Shown piece after piece: positions 8,962 to 17,089 of a stretch of DNA of 46,273 nucleotides. How positions within the stretch are numbered: the stretch's first letter is position 1; every line of letters begins with the position of its first letter. The stretch covers positions 1-46,273 of the forward strand of contig JARFQV010000064.1 in the NCBI GenBank assembly GCA_029287615.1, read 5' to 3'. The stretch comes from Pseudomonadota bacterium. GTDB taxonomy: Bacteria > Pseudomonadota > Gammaproteobacteria > UBA9214. Made by a program: the position numbers and the translations under genes. The notes below the pieces were generated by a model. That model did not search any database. It was not told the origin of the DNA and was given only the letters and a program-made list of their open reading frames with translations.

Positions 8962-10218
8962 TTACCGGGCATAGAGCTTGTCGTCAACACGTGACCTGAC
9001 TTCTTTCCAGCCCACTTCCTGCAGCAGTTTCACGGCTTTCGGGTCGGCCTCACCCGTCACCCAGACTTGTCCGGGCGTGAGTTCCCGGCGCTTTATATCC
9101 GCCATTATGGCTTGCATACGGTCTTGAAAGCCTGGTGACGGTGTCAGATAGTCCGCGGGATATATGATATGAGTGACTCGGTCTTCCGTTACCGCAAGTG
9201 GGGCACTGCTGACCACGCTGATCTCCGTGATCTTTTGAATCTGTTCGTGGTAGGCAGCCATCAGCTCCGCCCAGTCGCGCATCATTCTTGCATCAGCGGG
9301 CGTGTTGACGAGCGCTGCCCGCTTGATAAAGCGTTCACGACCCGCTACCTTGCCCATGCTATCCAGCGCACCCACCAGGCGGGTTTCCGTTTCAGGATCG
9401 AAATCGTGATTGGACAGAAAGGCTTCTGACAGCGACGCGCCGACCCCCATCGCCGCGAGCTTGTCTTCGTTAATCTTCCTGATTTCTCGCGGGGATTTGT
9501 CCCGCACCAGCTTGCGCATGCCGTTGGCGGTTTTCGACAGGGACAGGGCGGTGGACGGTGTGCCGCCCACAGCGCGGAATCCCATGGAAACCGAGAAGCT
9601 GCCGCCCACAGCGGTCCAGGCGATCTCACCGATCGCTTCCTGCAGCGGCTGGAAATCGGAATAGGGATTCACCCCAAGCTCATAGGCAAAGGCGCGTTTG
9701 GCCGCGCCAAAACCCACAGCGGTCTTCGCGACGTTTTCCTGATCGGGATCATCCCCGGCAATCGCATAGCCGATGTCGGAAAAAAATCCACCCACACCGC
9801 GGCCGATACGGCTGACCGTATCCACGGGTTCGCTAACCAGGTTTTTTGCCAGATCGACCGGTGCCATGCCGGCCTTCTTCACGGCATCAACATACACCGA
9901 GGTCTTCTCCATTTTCTCCAGCGTCGCGACTGCGTTGATTTCATCGAGACGGGCCAGCAATTGCCGAGTGCTGACGACCACTTCCTTACCGGTGGGGCCG
10001 GTGAGCTCATAAAAGGCCCTGGCGCGATAAATCGTGGCTGTCGGGTCCAGCTGATATGCGGTGTCGGCAAACAGATCGCTCTTGACCAGTTTTGTTGCGG
10101 GCACTTCCACCGCCTCACCCGGGTTGGCAATCTCCGGAGCAACGGTTGCCGGTACTGCTGGTGATAACAGTGACATGATGCAGGTTGTGACTATCATCAT
10201 ATTGGTCGGGATGCGCAT
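8962..10218 (-). CDS. Exported hypothetical protein
   Basis: 418 residues beginning with a signal-peptide-like stretch (MRIPTNMMIVTTCIMSLLSP..AVPATVA), so probably periplasmic. The start at 10218 is set by AGGAGGAATCTTC directly before the ATG; the frame is open upstream to 10296 without support. The middle holds a glycine-rich segment (about IGRGVGGFFSDIGYAIAG) and a short hydrophobic patch. The rest is mixed, with charged helices and a C-terminal ITEISVVSSAPLAV...VTHIIYPADYLTPS region. The final YAR ends the chain without an anchor. I do not recognise the family. It is monocistronic between a convergent DUF389 gene and a divergent sugar-transfer gene, so context gives no function. Confidence 0.8.
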   Translation of the reverse strand: MRIPTNMMIVTTCIMSLLSPAVPATVAPEIANPGEAVEVPATKLVKSDLFADTAYQLDPTATIYRARAFYELTGPTGKEVVVSTRQLLARLDEINAVATLEKMEKTSVYVDAVKKAGMAPVDLAKNLVSEPVDTVSRIGRGVGGFFSDIGYAIAGDDPDQENVAKTAVGFGAAKRAFAYELGVNPYSDFQPLQEAIGEIAWTAVGGSFSVSMGFRAVGGTPSTALSLSKTANGMRKLVRDKSPREIRKINEDKLAAMGVGASLSEAFLSNHDFDPETETRLVGALDSMGKVAGRERFIKRAALVNTPADARMMRDWAELMAAYHEQIQKITEISVVSSAPLAVTEDRVTHIIYPADYLTPSPGFQDRMQAIMADIKRRELTPGQVWVTGEADPKAVKLLQEVGWKEVRSRVDDKLYAR

Positions 10219-10555
10219 GAAGATTCCTCCTGTCTGTGTGTGCGAGCACGATGCATTTGATCGCCTTGCGGCGGTATCTGCTGGATACGATACCATTCCC
10301 GGTTCGCCTGCCGCATCGCATGATTTTCTGTATGAATGACCATTCTATCATTCTGCACCAACCGAAAGGATGACCTGAATCAGGTACCAGGTATAACGCG
10401 AGTAAAGCAGCAGGGTAGGAGGTGGCCTGTGGATAAAGTAATGGCCCGGACTGGAATGTCACCTGTACGGGGCCTTTTGCTATTCTCGGTAGATCAATCA
10501 ATAATACGCTGATCTGACAGCTCTTTTTAAACTCAAGCCATTTTCACAATCACAG
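10219..10555. other. Divergent intergenic region
   Basis: About 337 bases between the exported hypothetical (leftward) and the DUF2723-like gene (rightward). A short hairpin GTATC-tgctg-GATAC lies at 10274-10288. No gene and no convincing promoter hexamers were identified. Confidence 0.4.
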
Positions 10556-12088
10556 ATGAGTACGAAAAGCAGAGAGTTATTGTATGCGGCACTGATATCA
10601 ACATTTTTCCTGTTGGTCTATTACTCGAATATATGGGAATCGTACGGGTTCGGCGAGGCAGGATCCTTTCAGCTAAAAGGTATCCTGGGATACTCTGGCA
10701 TAACAGTCGTAGATCCCTTGACGCATCCCGGCTACATTATCCTGGCCTCAGCCTTCTATCGACTAATCGGCGATGTGTCATTTGCAAGTATTTTCTCTGC
10801 AACCACATCAGCGCTCACTATTTTTGTCTTCATCATCCTTGGATCCAGGCTTGCAGAAAACAAAAATATAGTTGCAATATTTGCAATCATGCTGGGGTTT
10901 ACCCACTCATTTTTCTGGTTGGCCACAATACCGGAAGTCTACTCCCTGCATATATTGATAGTGAGTATCGAAGTGTTGTTATTCTTCCAGTTTCTGGAGA
11001 AACAAAAAATAATTTATCTGTACAGTATCGCCTTGCTATCCGGTTTCAATACCGGTGTACACCAAATGGAGGTCTTTAACGCGCTTGCGATTGCGATAAC
11101 CGCCTTGCTGTTTTCCGAAAACAGAAAATCAATATTGATTCATTCTCCCCTGATTGTCCTCGCTTTCCTGGTGGGTTTTTCCCCATCCCTGTACCTGGTG
11201 CTGAAAAAAGTGGGTATAGAAGCACTGGATTTGAACGTCGTGATTGAAAAACTGTTCGTTGGGAGGTTCGAAAAGATACTGTTTAGCGTAAATACCGGTT
11301 CGACTACCGCTTCACCTAGAAAATATTCCATGCCACTGCTGTTGATAAGCTTCATGAGCCCGGCTCTCCTGTTTGCCATTATCAGGTCATTCCGTGTATG
11401 GAAGCCTCCCGTCGACGCGAAGGTATTTTATCTGGTTCTTGTATTTGTACTGAGTCTCGTATTTGCACTGGGTTTTGATGTTGAAGATTCGTTTACTTAC
11501 ACGCTTCCGGCAGTGTTCTTTATGTATCTACTGGCAGTCTCTTACTTCAAATCCAAAAAGCCCGGTACCTTTCACAAGATACTGCTTTCCGGTTTTATTT
11601 TGCAGCCCATCGTGTATACGGCCCTGCCGTATTACGCCCAGGATTTAAATCTTCCGCAAAAGAGCAGGACGATTCCATACCGGGACACTTATAAATACTA
11701 TTTGCATCCTTTCAAGCGGGAACTAAGTTCTGGAACAGATCTGCTGATCAGGGATACGAAAGAAATCATTAACCGCGTAAGCGAAAAGAACAACTGGTCT
11801 GATATTCTTGTCCTGACCGACTATACGCTAAACCGCCCGCTGCATGTCGCAAAACGGGTAAGCCGGCATTTAAGAAGCATAAAAATATACATCTCCAGCA
11901 GATATCCGAATGCAGAACAATTTTATAATGTCTGCAAGATGTATCCAGGTGTACAGGTTCTATCCTATTTCGTACATCCTGACAGTGTGAAAAAACTGGG
12001 TGTGACAACCTACACGGAAAATGAAACGACTATGTACCAATTCTCCTGTGACAATATGATTCAACAGAATGCAGGCCAGGAGAAATAG
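10556..12088 (+). CDS. Multi-spanning membrane protein, DUF2723/GT-C-like glycosyltransferase
   Basis: 510 residues with about ten hydrophobic segments in the first 350, then a soluble tail of about 150 residues. The first loop reads YGFGEAGSFQLKG...VVDPLTHPGYIILASAFYRL, which matches the acidic loop plus THPxGY signature of DUF2723 (GT-C fold) proteins that transfer sugars from polyprenyl-phosphate donors. The proposed catalytic acidic residue is the Glu in GEAG. The gene is visibly richer in A and T than its neighbours, suggesting separate acquisition. It starts the glycan island and is convergent with the two aminotransferase genes. Assignment to GT-C is by topology and the loop motif; donor and acceptor are unknown. 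Confidence 0.7.
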   Translation: MSTKSRELLYAALISTFFLLVYYSNIWESYGFGEAGSFQLKGILGYSGITVVDPLTHPGYIILASAFYRLIGDVSFASIFSATTSALTIFVFIILGSRLAENKNIVAIFAIMLGFTHSFFWLATIPEVYSLHILIVSIEVLLFFQFLEKQKIIYLYSIALLSGFNTGVHQMEVFNALAIAITALLFSENRKSILIHSPLIVLAFLVGFSPSLYLVLKKVGIEALDLNVVIEKLFVGRFEKILFSVNTGSTTASPRKYSMPLLLISFMSPALLFAIIRSFRVWKPPVDAKVFYLVLVFVLSLVFALGFDVEDSFTYTLPAVFFMYLLAVSYFKSKKPGTFHKILLSGFILQPIVYTALPYYAQDLNLPQKSRTIPYRDTYKYYLHPFKRELSSGTDLLIRDTKEIINRVSEKNNWSDILVLTDYTLNRPLHVAKRVSRHLRSIKIYISSRYPNAEQFYNVCKMYPGVQVLSYFVHPDSVKKLGVTTYTENETTMYQFSCDNMIQQNAGQEK

Positions 12089-12194
12089 CCGAAACAGGGG
12101 CGGGTTATCAATGCCTGAGGGACCGGGAGGTTGTGATTCATCCCTGTGTGAGCTTTCCGTGAATGCGAGACTGGTCGGTTAAAGCCTGCGGTGC

Positions 12195-13346
12195 TTATAA
12201 ATCTGCTTTCACCGCATAAAAATCAAAGATCGTCTGAACAACGCGTAACACCTGGTGAGATTCGAGATCGTGATAGAAAGGCAGGCGAACAATGCGGCGA
12301 CTGACATCCTCGGTAACAGGCAGTACGACAGATTCGTAGCCGAGCCTCTTCCCCATGGTGGATTTGTGTAATGGGCTGAAGTGGCAGGCAGCAGATATTC
12401 CCCGCGAGTTCAGATGGGACAGGAGGTCTTTTCTCACCTGCCCGGTTTTAACCAGGAAGAACAAGCCATGATAATTGATCTGGCAGTCGGCGGGTGTCGC
12501 TGGCAAGCGAATCAGTCCGCGTTCGGCCAGTGGGGCAAGCGTTTTCAGGTACAGTTCGTACAGTACGCGTCTTTGCGACTGGATTTGCTCGAAGGTTTCC
12601 AACTGAGCCGAGAGGAATGCGGCAAGCAGATCGGAAAGTACGTATGAGTTACCTGAATCGACACAGGTATACTTATCTACCTGGCCCCGGAAAAACTGGC
12701 TGCGGTTGGTCCCTTTTTCCCGGATAATCTCGGCACGTTCATATTGTGCCGGGTTGTTGATGACGATTGCCCCTCCCTCACCGCAGGTCGGATCCCTGGT
12801 CTCGTGAAAGCTGAATACACCGAAGTCTCCGAGACAGCCCAGGGCCTTGCCGTGATAGCGGGCACCGAATCCCTCTGAGACGTCTTCTACTACCCGTATC
12901 GTTTTGTCTTCCGTGATCTTCAGCAGACGGCTCATGTCGCAGGCCGTACCTGAATAGTGCAGGGGCAGGATTACCCGTGTCCTGTCGGTAAGGCACGATT
13001 CAACCTGCTCTATATCGATGTTGAGTGTGTCACTGTCGACATCGGCGAACACAGGCCTGGCGCCCACGGAAAGGAAGGCATTGGCCGCAACCGGGCTGCA
13101 GTATGCAGGCATTACCACCTCGTCGCCGGGTTCCAGGTCGCAAAGCAGGGCCGCGATATGTAAGCCGCTGGAGCAAGAGGTCGTGAGCAATAGGTGGCCG
13201 GAACCGATGATATTGCCGATAAGCCGCTCGCATAATCTGGTATACGGGCCATTACCGGAGGTTTGCCCCTGAAGGACGCACTCGCTGATGAAGTCCAGTT
13301 CCCTGCCTGTCATGAATGGCTTGTAGAACGGGATTTGATCGTGCAT
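12195..13346 (-). CDS. DegT/DnrJ/EryC1 (WecE-like) paralogue lacking the PLP lysine
   Basis: 383 residues, full length for the sugar-aminotransferase family and collinear with the upstream paralogue. The Schiff-base motif SFHETKN of active WecE proteins reads SFHETRDPTCGEGG here, so the PLP lysine is Arg184 (codon AGG at 12795-12797). Other cofactor-site positions also differ: YTF becomes YCS, and EDAAQG becomes EDVSEG, though the Asp of VED remains. It should therefore not work as an ordinary aminotransferase; it may be a structural partner of the active enzyme or have another activity. The ATG at 13346 overlaps the upstream stop by one base (TAATG), so translation is coupled. The frame extends further upstream but that part overlaps the paralogue and is not used. 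Confidence 0.88.
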   Translation of the reverse strand: MHDQIPFYKPFMTGRELDFISECVLQGQTSGNGPYTRLCERLIGNIIGSGHLLLTTSCSSGLHIAALLCDLEPGDEVVMPAYCSPVAANAFLSVGARPVFADVDSDTLNIDIEQVESCLTDRTRVILPLHYSGTACDMSRLLKITEDKTIRVVEDVSEGFGARYHGKALGCLGDFGVFSFHETRDPTCGEGGAIVINNPAQYERAEIIREKGTNRSQFFRGQVDKYTCVDSGNSYVLSDLLAAFLSAQLETFEQIQSQRRVLYELYLKTLAPLAERGLIRLPATPADCQINYHGLFFLVKTGQVRKDLLSHLNSRGISAACHFSPLHKSTMGKRLGYESVVLPVTEDVSRRIVRLPFYHDLESHQVLRVVQTIFDFYAVKADL

Positions 13347-14515
13347 TAGCGAATTAGGACCGGCAATTCTTGCTTCCCGCCGCAGAAGAAGTTCCGGATT
13401 GCCGATGTAACCTCGTCGACCTGGGTATCCGTAAGATCGAAGTACAGGGGGAGCCTGAGCAGCCGGTCGCTGACATCCTCTGTAACGGGAAGCATTCCCT
13501 TTCGGTATCCCATGGAAAGACCCATGGGAGAGGCATGGAGCGAGACGTAGTGAAATACTGCGAGAATCCCCCGTGCCTTGAGATGCTCGATAAGGGCGGC
13601 TCGTACCGGCTCGCTCGGCAACAATATGTAAAACATGTGATAGTTGATGGTGCATCCGCCGGGAATGAAGGGTAGACGGATGTCCCCGCGTTGCTCGAGA
13701 GGTACCAGGTTTTCGTGGTATCGATGATACACGGCCTGACGCCGACTGGTGATCTGATCCATGTTCTCGAGTTGTGCGTAGAGGAAGGCCGCCAGCAGTT
13801 CGGGCAGAAGGTAGGACGCACCAAGGTCCATCCACTCGTCGCACTCTACCATACCATGCAGGAATTCATGACGGTTCGTGCCGTCCTGCCGGATATACTC
13901 CGCCCGCTGGATATGGTCCGGGTTACGAACGACCAGTGCACCGCCTTCCCCGCAAGTGAAATTCTTGGTTTCGTGGAAACTGTAGCAACCGAAATCTCCC
14001 ATAGTGCCCTGATAGGCATCATGGTATCGGGCGTTTACACCCTGAGCCGCATCTTCTACCACCATCAGGCCTCTTTGCCCGGCAATCCTGTTTACTGCAT
14101 TCATCTCTGCGGGTACGCCTGCATAGTGCACCGGAACGATTACCCGGGTGCGGTCCGTAATTGCGGAATCCATGTGGGATTCGTCCAGATTGAGCGTGTC
14201 CGGGCGGATATCCACGAATACCAGCTTCGCTCCCTGCAGGAGGAAGGCATTGGCCGTAGAAACGAAGGTGTAGGAGGGAAGAATCACTTCGTCGCCGGGC
14301 TCGAGATTGCACAGTATCGCTGCCATCTCGAGCGCCGATGTACATGACGTTGTGAGCAGTACCCGTTCAGCGCCGAAGCGTTTTTCCATGAGGCCTTCGC
14401 AGGCCTGCACGAACCGGCCTGCCCCCCCGATCTGGCCAGCGGATACGGCCTCGGCCATGTAGTGCAGTTCTCGACCCACGATGAACGGTTTGTTGAACGG
14501 AATCCGGTAGCTCAC
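13346..14515 (-). CDS. wecE: dTDP-4-amino-4,6-dideoxygalactose-type transaminase (WecE/RffA-like)
   Basis: 389 residues of the DegT/DnrJ/EryC1 family, close in pattern to WecE. It has LLTTSCTSALEMAA, EPGDEVILPSYTFVSTANAF, VHYAGVPAEM, VVEDAAQGVNARY and the PLP-lysine motif FHETKNFTCGEGG with Lys184. WecE converts dTDP-4-keto-6-deoxyglucose to the 4-amino sugar using glutamate and PLP. The start is a GTG (MSYRIPFNKPF); no strong ribosome site is visible. It is the promoter-proximal gene of a two-gene unit with the lysine-less paralogue. With the WecD-like acetyltransferase in the same island it would give a dTDP-4-acetamido-4,6-dideoxyhexose. The exact sugar stereochemistry is inferred, not seen. 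Confidence 0.85.
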   Translation of the reverse strand: MSYRIPFNKPFIVGRELHYMAEAVSAGQIGGAGRFVQACEGLMEKRFGAERVLLTTSCTSALEMAAILCNLEPGDEVILPSYTFVSTANAFLLQGAKLVFVDIRPDTLNLDESHMDSAITDRTRVIVPVHYAGVPAEMNAVNRIAGQRGLMVVEDAAQGVNARYHDAYQGTMGDFGCYSFHETKNFTCGEGGALVVRNPDHIQRAEYIRQDGTNRHEFLHGMVECDEWMDLGASYLLPELLAAFLYAQLENMDQITSRRQAVYHRYHENLVPLEQRGDIRLPFIPGGCTINYHMFYILLPSEPVRAALIEHLKARGILAVFHYVSLHASPMGLSMGYRKGMLPVTEDVSDRLLRLPLYFDLTDTQVDEVTSAIRNFFCGGKQELPVLIR

Positions 14516-14903
14516 AAAGATTGTACCCGCATGCTGGATTGTTGGTGATCGGCTCGAGAGATCTCTGGTTCGATATACAGGAAGAACTACTTCATCGGAA
14601 CAATGACAAGTATGCCATTGTGTACCAGCCTATTTGCGGTACCTTGCTTCCCGTGCGTTACGGATCCGGTGATAAGACACTACGCAAATACTTGCTTGAT
14701 TGAGTATACTACAGAGTTTAATGGAAACGATGGATTGTGTGTCAGTCAATTGCAATGGAACCGGTCCGTAAACCACGGTTGTACATCGCTGGTTTCACCG
14801 GTTTTTCCCGCAACGGACAGCCTGTCCTCCCTTTTCTGACGGACCGGTTTGGGGTACGCTCTGAAACCATGATGCGTAAAACACACCACGGGCCTGGTGA
14901 TAA
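14516..14903. other. Divergent intergenic region of the glycan island
   Basis: About 388 bases separating the leftward aminotransferase pair from the rightward glycosyltransferase. It is richer in A and T than the genes, with a TATACT hexamer near 14705 that could be a -10, but no matching -35 at 17 bases. No gene was recognised. Confidence 0.4.
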
Positions 14904-15848
14904 ATGAGCGGTTCTGAGAAATGCCATGGCAAGCCTCATTTGTCGATCGTATCACCGGTTTACGGATGTGTGGACGTATTACCTGAACTGTGTGAGCAGC
15001 TCAATGTGCATTTGTCCCGCATAACGAAGAATTACGAAATCATTCTGGTCAATGACGCTTCTCCGGATGGTGCCTGGGAAACGATACAAAGTCTGGCCAA
15101 AGGTGATCCGCGTATCAAGGGCCTGGACCTTTCCCGCAATTTCGGGCAACAGGCGGCTATTACGGCAGGCTTGTCCGAATCAACAGGCGAGTGGGTGGTG
15201 GTCATGGATTGCGATCTGCAGGATCAGCCACAAGAGATCGCCAAACTCTATGCCAGGGCAAATGAGGGTTACGAGGTGGTTTTCGGGCGACGGTATCAGC
15301 GTAGAGACAAACCGCTGAAGGTTGCCCTTTCCCGAGTCTACAGAAGGATTTTCGATTACCTGACGGATAGCACCAGCGATCCGGCGGTCGCTAATTTCGG
15401 TATCTACAGGCGTAACGTTATCGATGCATATCTGACTATGGGGGAACGCAACCGCGCCCTGCAGTTGTTTATCCGCTGGCTGGGTTTCCGGAATACATCC
15501 ATTGATATCGAGCATGCAGCCAGAAGCACCGGGCAATCCAGTTACCGTTTCGCAAAGCTGTTCAGGATGGCGCTCACCAATATTGTTTCGCAATCCAACA
15601 AACCACTGAAGATTTCCATTGCCTTCGGTTTTTTCATGTCGCTGTGCTCCCTGATTTATGCCATTTATCTGGTCATACGCTACCTGCTGTGGGGTGTCCC
15701 TGTGGCTGGCTGGACCAGTGTCATCGTTTCCATCTATTTCGTCGGGGGGTTACTATTCGCCAATCTTGGAATTCTGGGTGTGTATATAGGCAAGGTGTTT
15801 GACGAGACAAAGGGAAGGCCGCTATACGTGATTCGGGAGCGGACCTGA
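14904..15848 (+). CDS. Family 2 glycosyltransferase, GtrB/ArnC-like
   Basis: 314 residues. An N-terminal GT-A domain starts with LSIVSPVYG and has VNDASPDGAW, LDLSRNFGQQAAITAGL and the metal-binding DCDLQDQP. Two C-terminal transmembrane helices (about 229-254 and 264-292) end in GVYIGKVFDETKGRPLYVIRE. This is the layout of enzymes that load a nucleotide sugar onto polyprenyl phosphate (GtrB, DPM synthase, ArnC). In this island it would provide the lipid-linked donor for the GT-C-like protein, with the sugar coming from the WecE/WecD steps. The ATG at 14904 is preceded by a weak GGTGA. It is followed by 120 bases and then the acetyltransferase, probably in one transcript. Confidence 0.88.
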   Translation: MSGSEKCHGKPHLSIVSPVYGCVDVLPELCEQLNVHLSRITKNYEIILVNDASPDGAWETIQSLAKGDPRIKGLDLSRNFGQQAAITAGLSESTGEWVVVMDCDLQDQPQEIAKLYARANEGYEVVFGRRYQRRDKPLKVALSRVYRRIFDYLTDSTSDPAVANFGIYRRNVIDAYLTMGERNRALQLFIRWLGFRNTSIDIEHAARSTGQSSYRFAKLFRMALTNIVSQSNKPLKISIAFGFFMSLCSLIYAIYLVIRYLLWGVPVAGWTSVIVSIYFVGGLLFANLGILGVYIGKVFDETKGRPLYVIRERT

Positions 15849-15968
15849 TTGGAATACTTTCCCGCTACGGTCAGTGTTACCTGTGCGTATTCTCGCCAAC
15901 GAATCCGGTTGTCTATGAAAAGATCAACCGCAAGAAACAAGAAAAAAGTAAAGATAGCCATATAAGCA

Positions 15969-16988
15969 TTGTTCAATACCAGATTCGTGGAAACCCGGAT
16001 CAGGGATCGAAGTACCGCTGAAGAGTTCCGAAAAGTGTATTATCGAAGCGATTGGCCAGAGACCGGGCTGGATGGTCCTGTCAGTGTTGTTGACCCCCCT
16101 GTAGCCACACCGGCCTGGCAGGGGGTTGGCAATCGTAAATGGCGTTGGGTCAGCGAACGGGACGATTTCGAATCACAGCTTTATGGCCTTCCGGTCTGGA
16201 ATCTGCGCCTGGAGATCCTGGATTCCGGTAGCGGGTGGCTTGCAAAGGGTCTGAACAGCACCCGGCTTTTCCGCAGCCTGCAGGAAATACTGCAGCAGTT
16301 TCTGGCGCAAACACCCTGGCCGCATGCCTATGTGGCCGCTAAAGTCGTACAGGATGAACCATTGTTTCAAGTGCTGGTTGATGCCGGTTTTGAACAGGTT
16401 GAACAACGTTGCCTCTACAAGTGCAACGTGAGGAACCTGGTACGATCCCGGGAAAATCCCGGGAATCCGGTTCAGTATAAATCACTGGCTGAAATCACTA
16501 TCAATCAGCGTGACCGGGTGAGGGAGCAGATCCTGGAGATCTGCCGCGAAGGATTCCAGCACGGATACAGCCGACATTATTCGGATCCCTTTCTCTTGTC
16601 AAAGGCAACGGGATTGACGTATATCCTGGAGGTGATGAGTCTGAACTTCAAGCGGGTACCGCTGGAGCTTGTTCTGCTGGCGCTGGATACCGATTCAGAC
16701 TGTCTATGTGGCTTCAGCATACTGAGTGAGCGTCCTGGTTCGGGAAATCCACACTATACCCAGTTACTGAGTGCGACAAGAAGGGAGTATCGAGGCAGGG
16801 GAGTTTATGCCGGGTTGACTCGCCAGTTGCCCCGGATCCTGCCAAACGATACGCAGTTGCTGAACGTTACCCATGCAGAAAATTGTGCGATGCGTCGCGC
16901 CTATCAGGACACTGGCCGTCTGCACTATGCCGATACGGTGGTGTTGAGGCGTATATTCGGATCTGCAGCACCTCCTGTGCGTGCCTGA
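15969..16988 (+). CDS. GNAT acetyltransferase, WecD-like
   Basis: Up to 339 residues. The second half carries a GNAT core with acetyl-CoA loop RREYRGRGVYAGLTRQL (motif A), followed by LLNVTHAENCAMRRAYQDTGRLHYADTVVLRR, the usual final strands. The first half has the pattern of WecD-type sugar N-acetyltransferases (WVSERDDFESQLYGLPVWNL resembling the ws.l.sd.fdt..FG opening). Together with the WecE-like enzyme it would acetylate a dTDP-4-amino sugar. The start is uncertain: the frame opens with TTG at 15969, with in-frame GTG codons soon after and no clear ribosome site. RecD2 follows closely but is functionally unrelated. Confidence 0.7.
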   Translation: MFNTRFVETRIRDRSTAEEFRKVYYRSDWPETGLDGPVSVVDPPVATPAWQGVGNRKWRWVSERDDFESQLYGLPVWNLRLEILDSGSGWLAKGLNSTRLFRSLQEILQQFLAQTPWPHAYVAAKVVQDEPLFQVLVDAGFEQVEQRCLYKCNVRNLVRSRENPGNPVQYKSLAEITINQRDRVREQILEICREGFQHGYSRHYSDPFLLSKATGLTYILEVMSLNFKRVPLELVLLALDTDSDCLCGFSILSERPGSGNPHYTQLLSATRREYRGRGVYAGLTRQLPRILPNDTQLLNVTHAENCAMRRAYQDTGRLHYADTVVLRRIFGSAAPPVRA

Positions 16989-17089
16989 ACGTATAGCATC
17001 CCATGCTGATGGGCATGGATGATGATCCTTCGCGGTACTGGAAACTCCGCCCATGCCATGGCCGAACAAAAAGGCTTAGAATCCGGCAG

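Noticed and set aside
13347-13844. N-terminal extension of the lysine-less aminotransferase frame
   Set aside because: The extension overlaps the paralogous gene and has no family similarity; the ATG at 13346 gives the natural N-terminus and is coupled to the upstream stop.
15734-15976. Small minus-strand membrane-like frame at the end of the glycosyltransferase gene
   Set aside because: Half of it is antisense to the transmembrane end of the glycosyltransferase, which explains its hydrophobic look.
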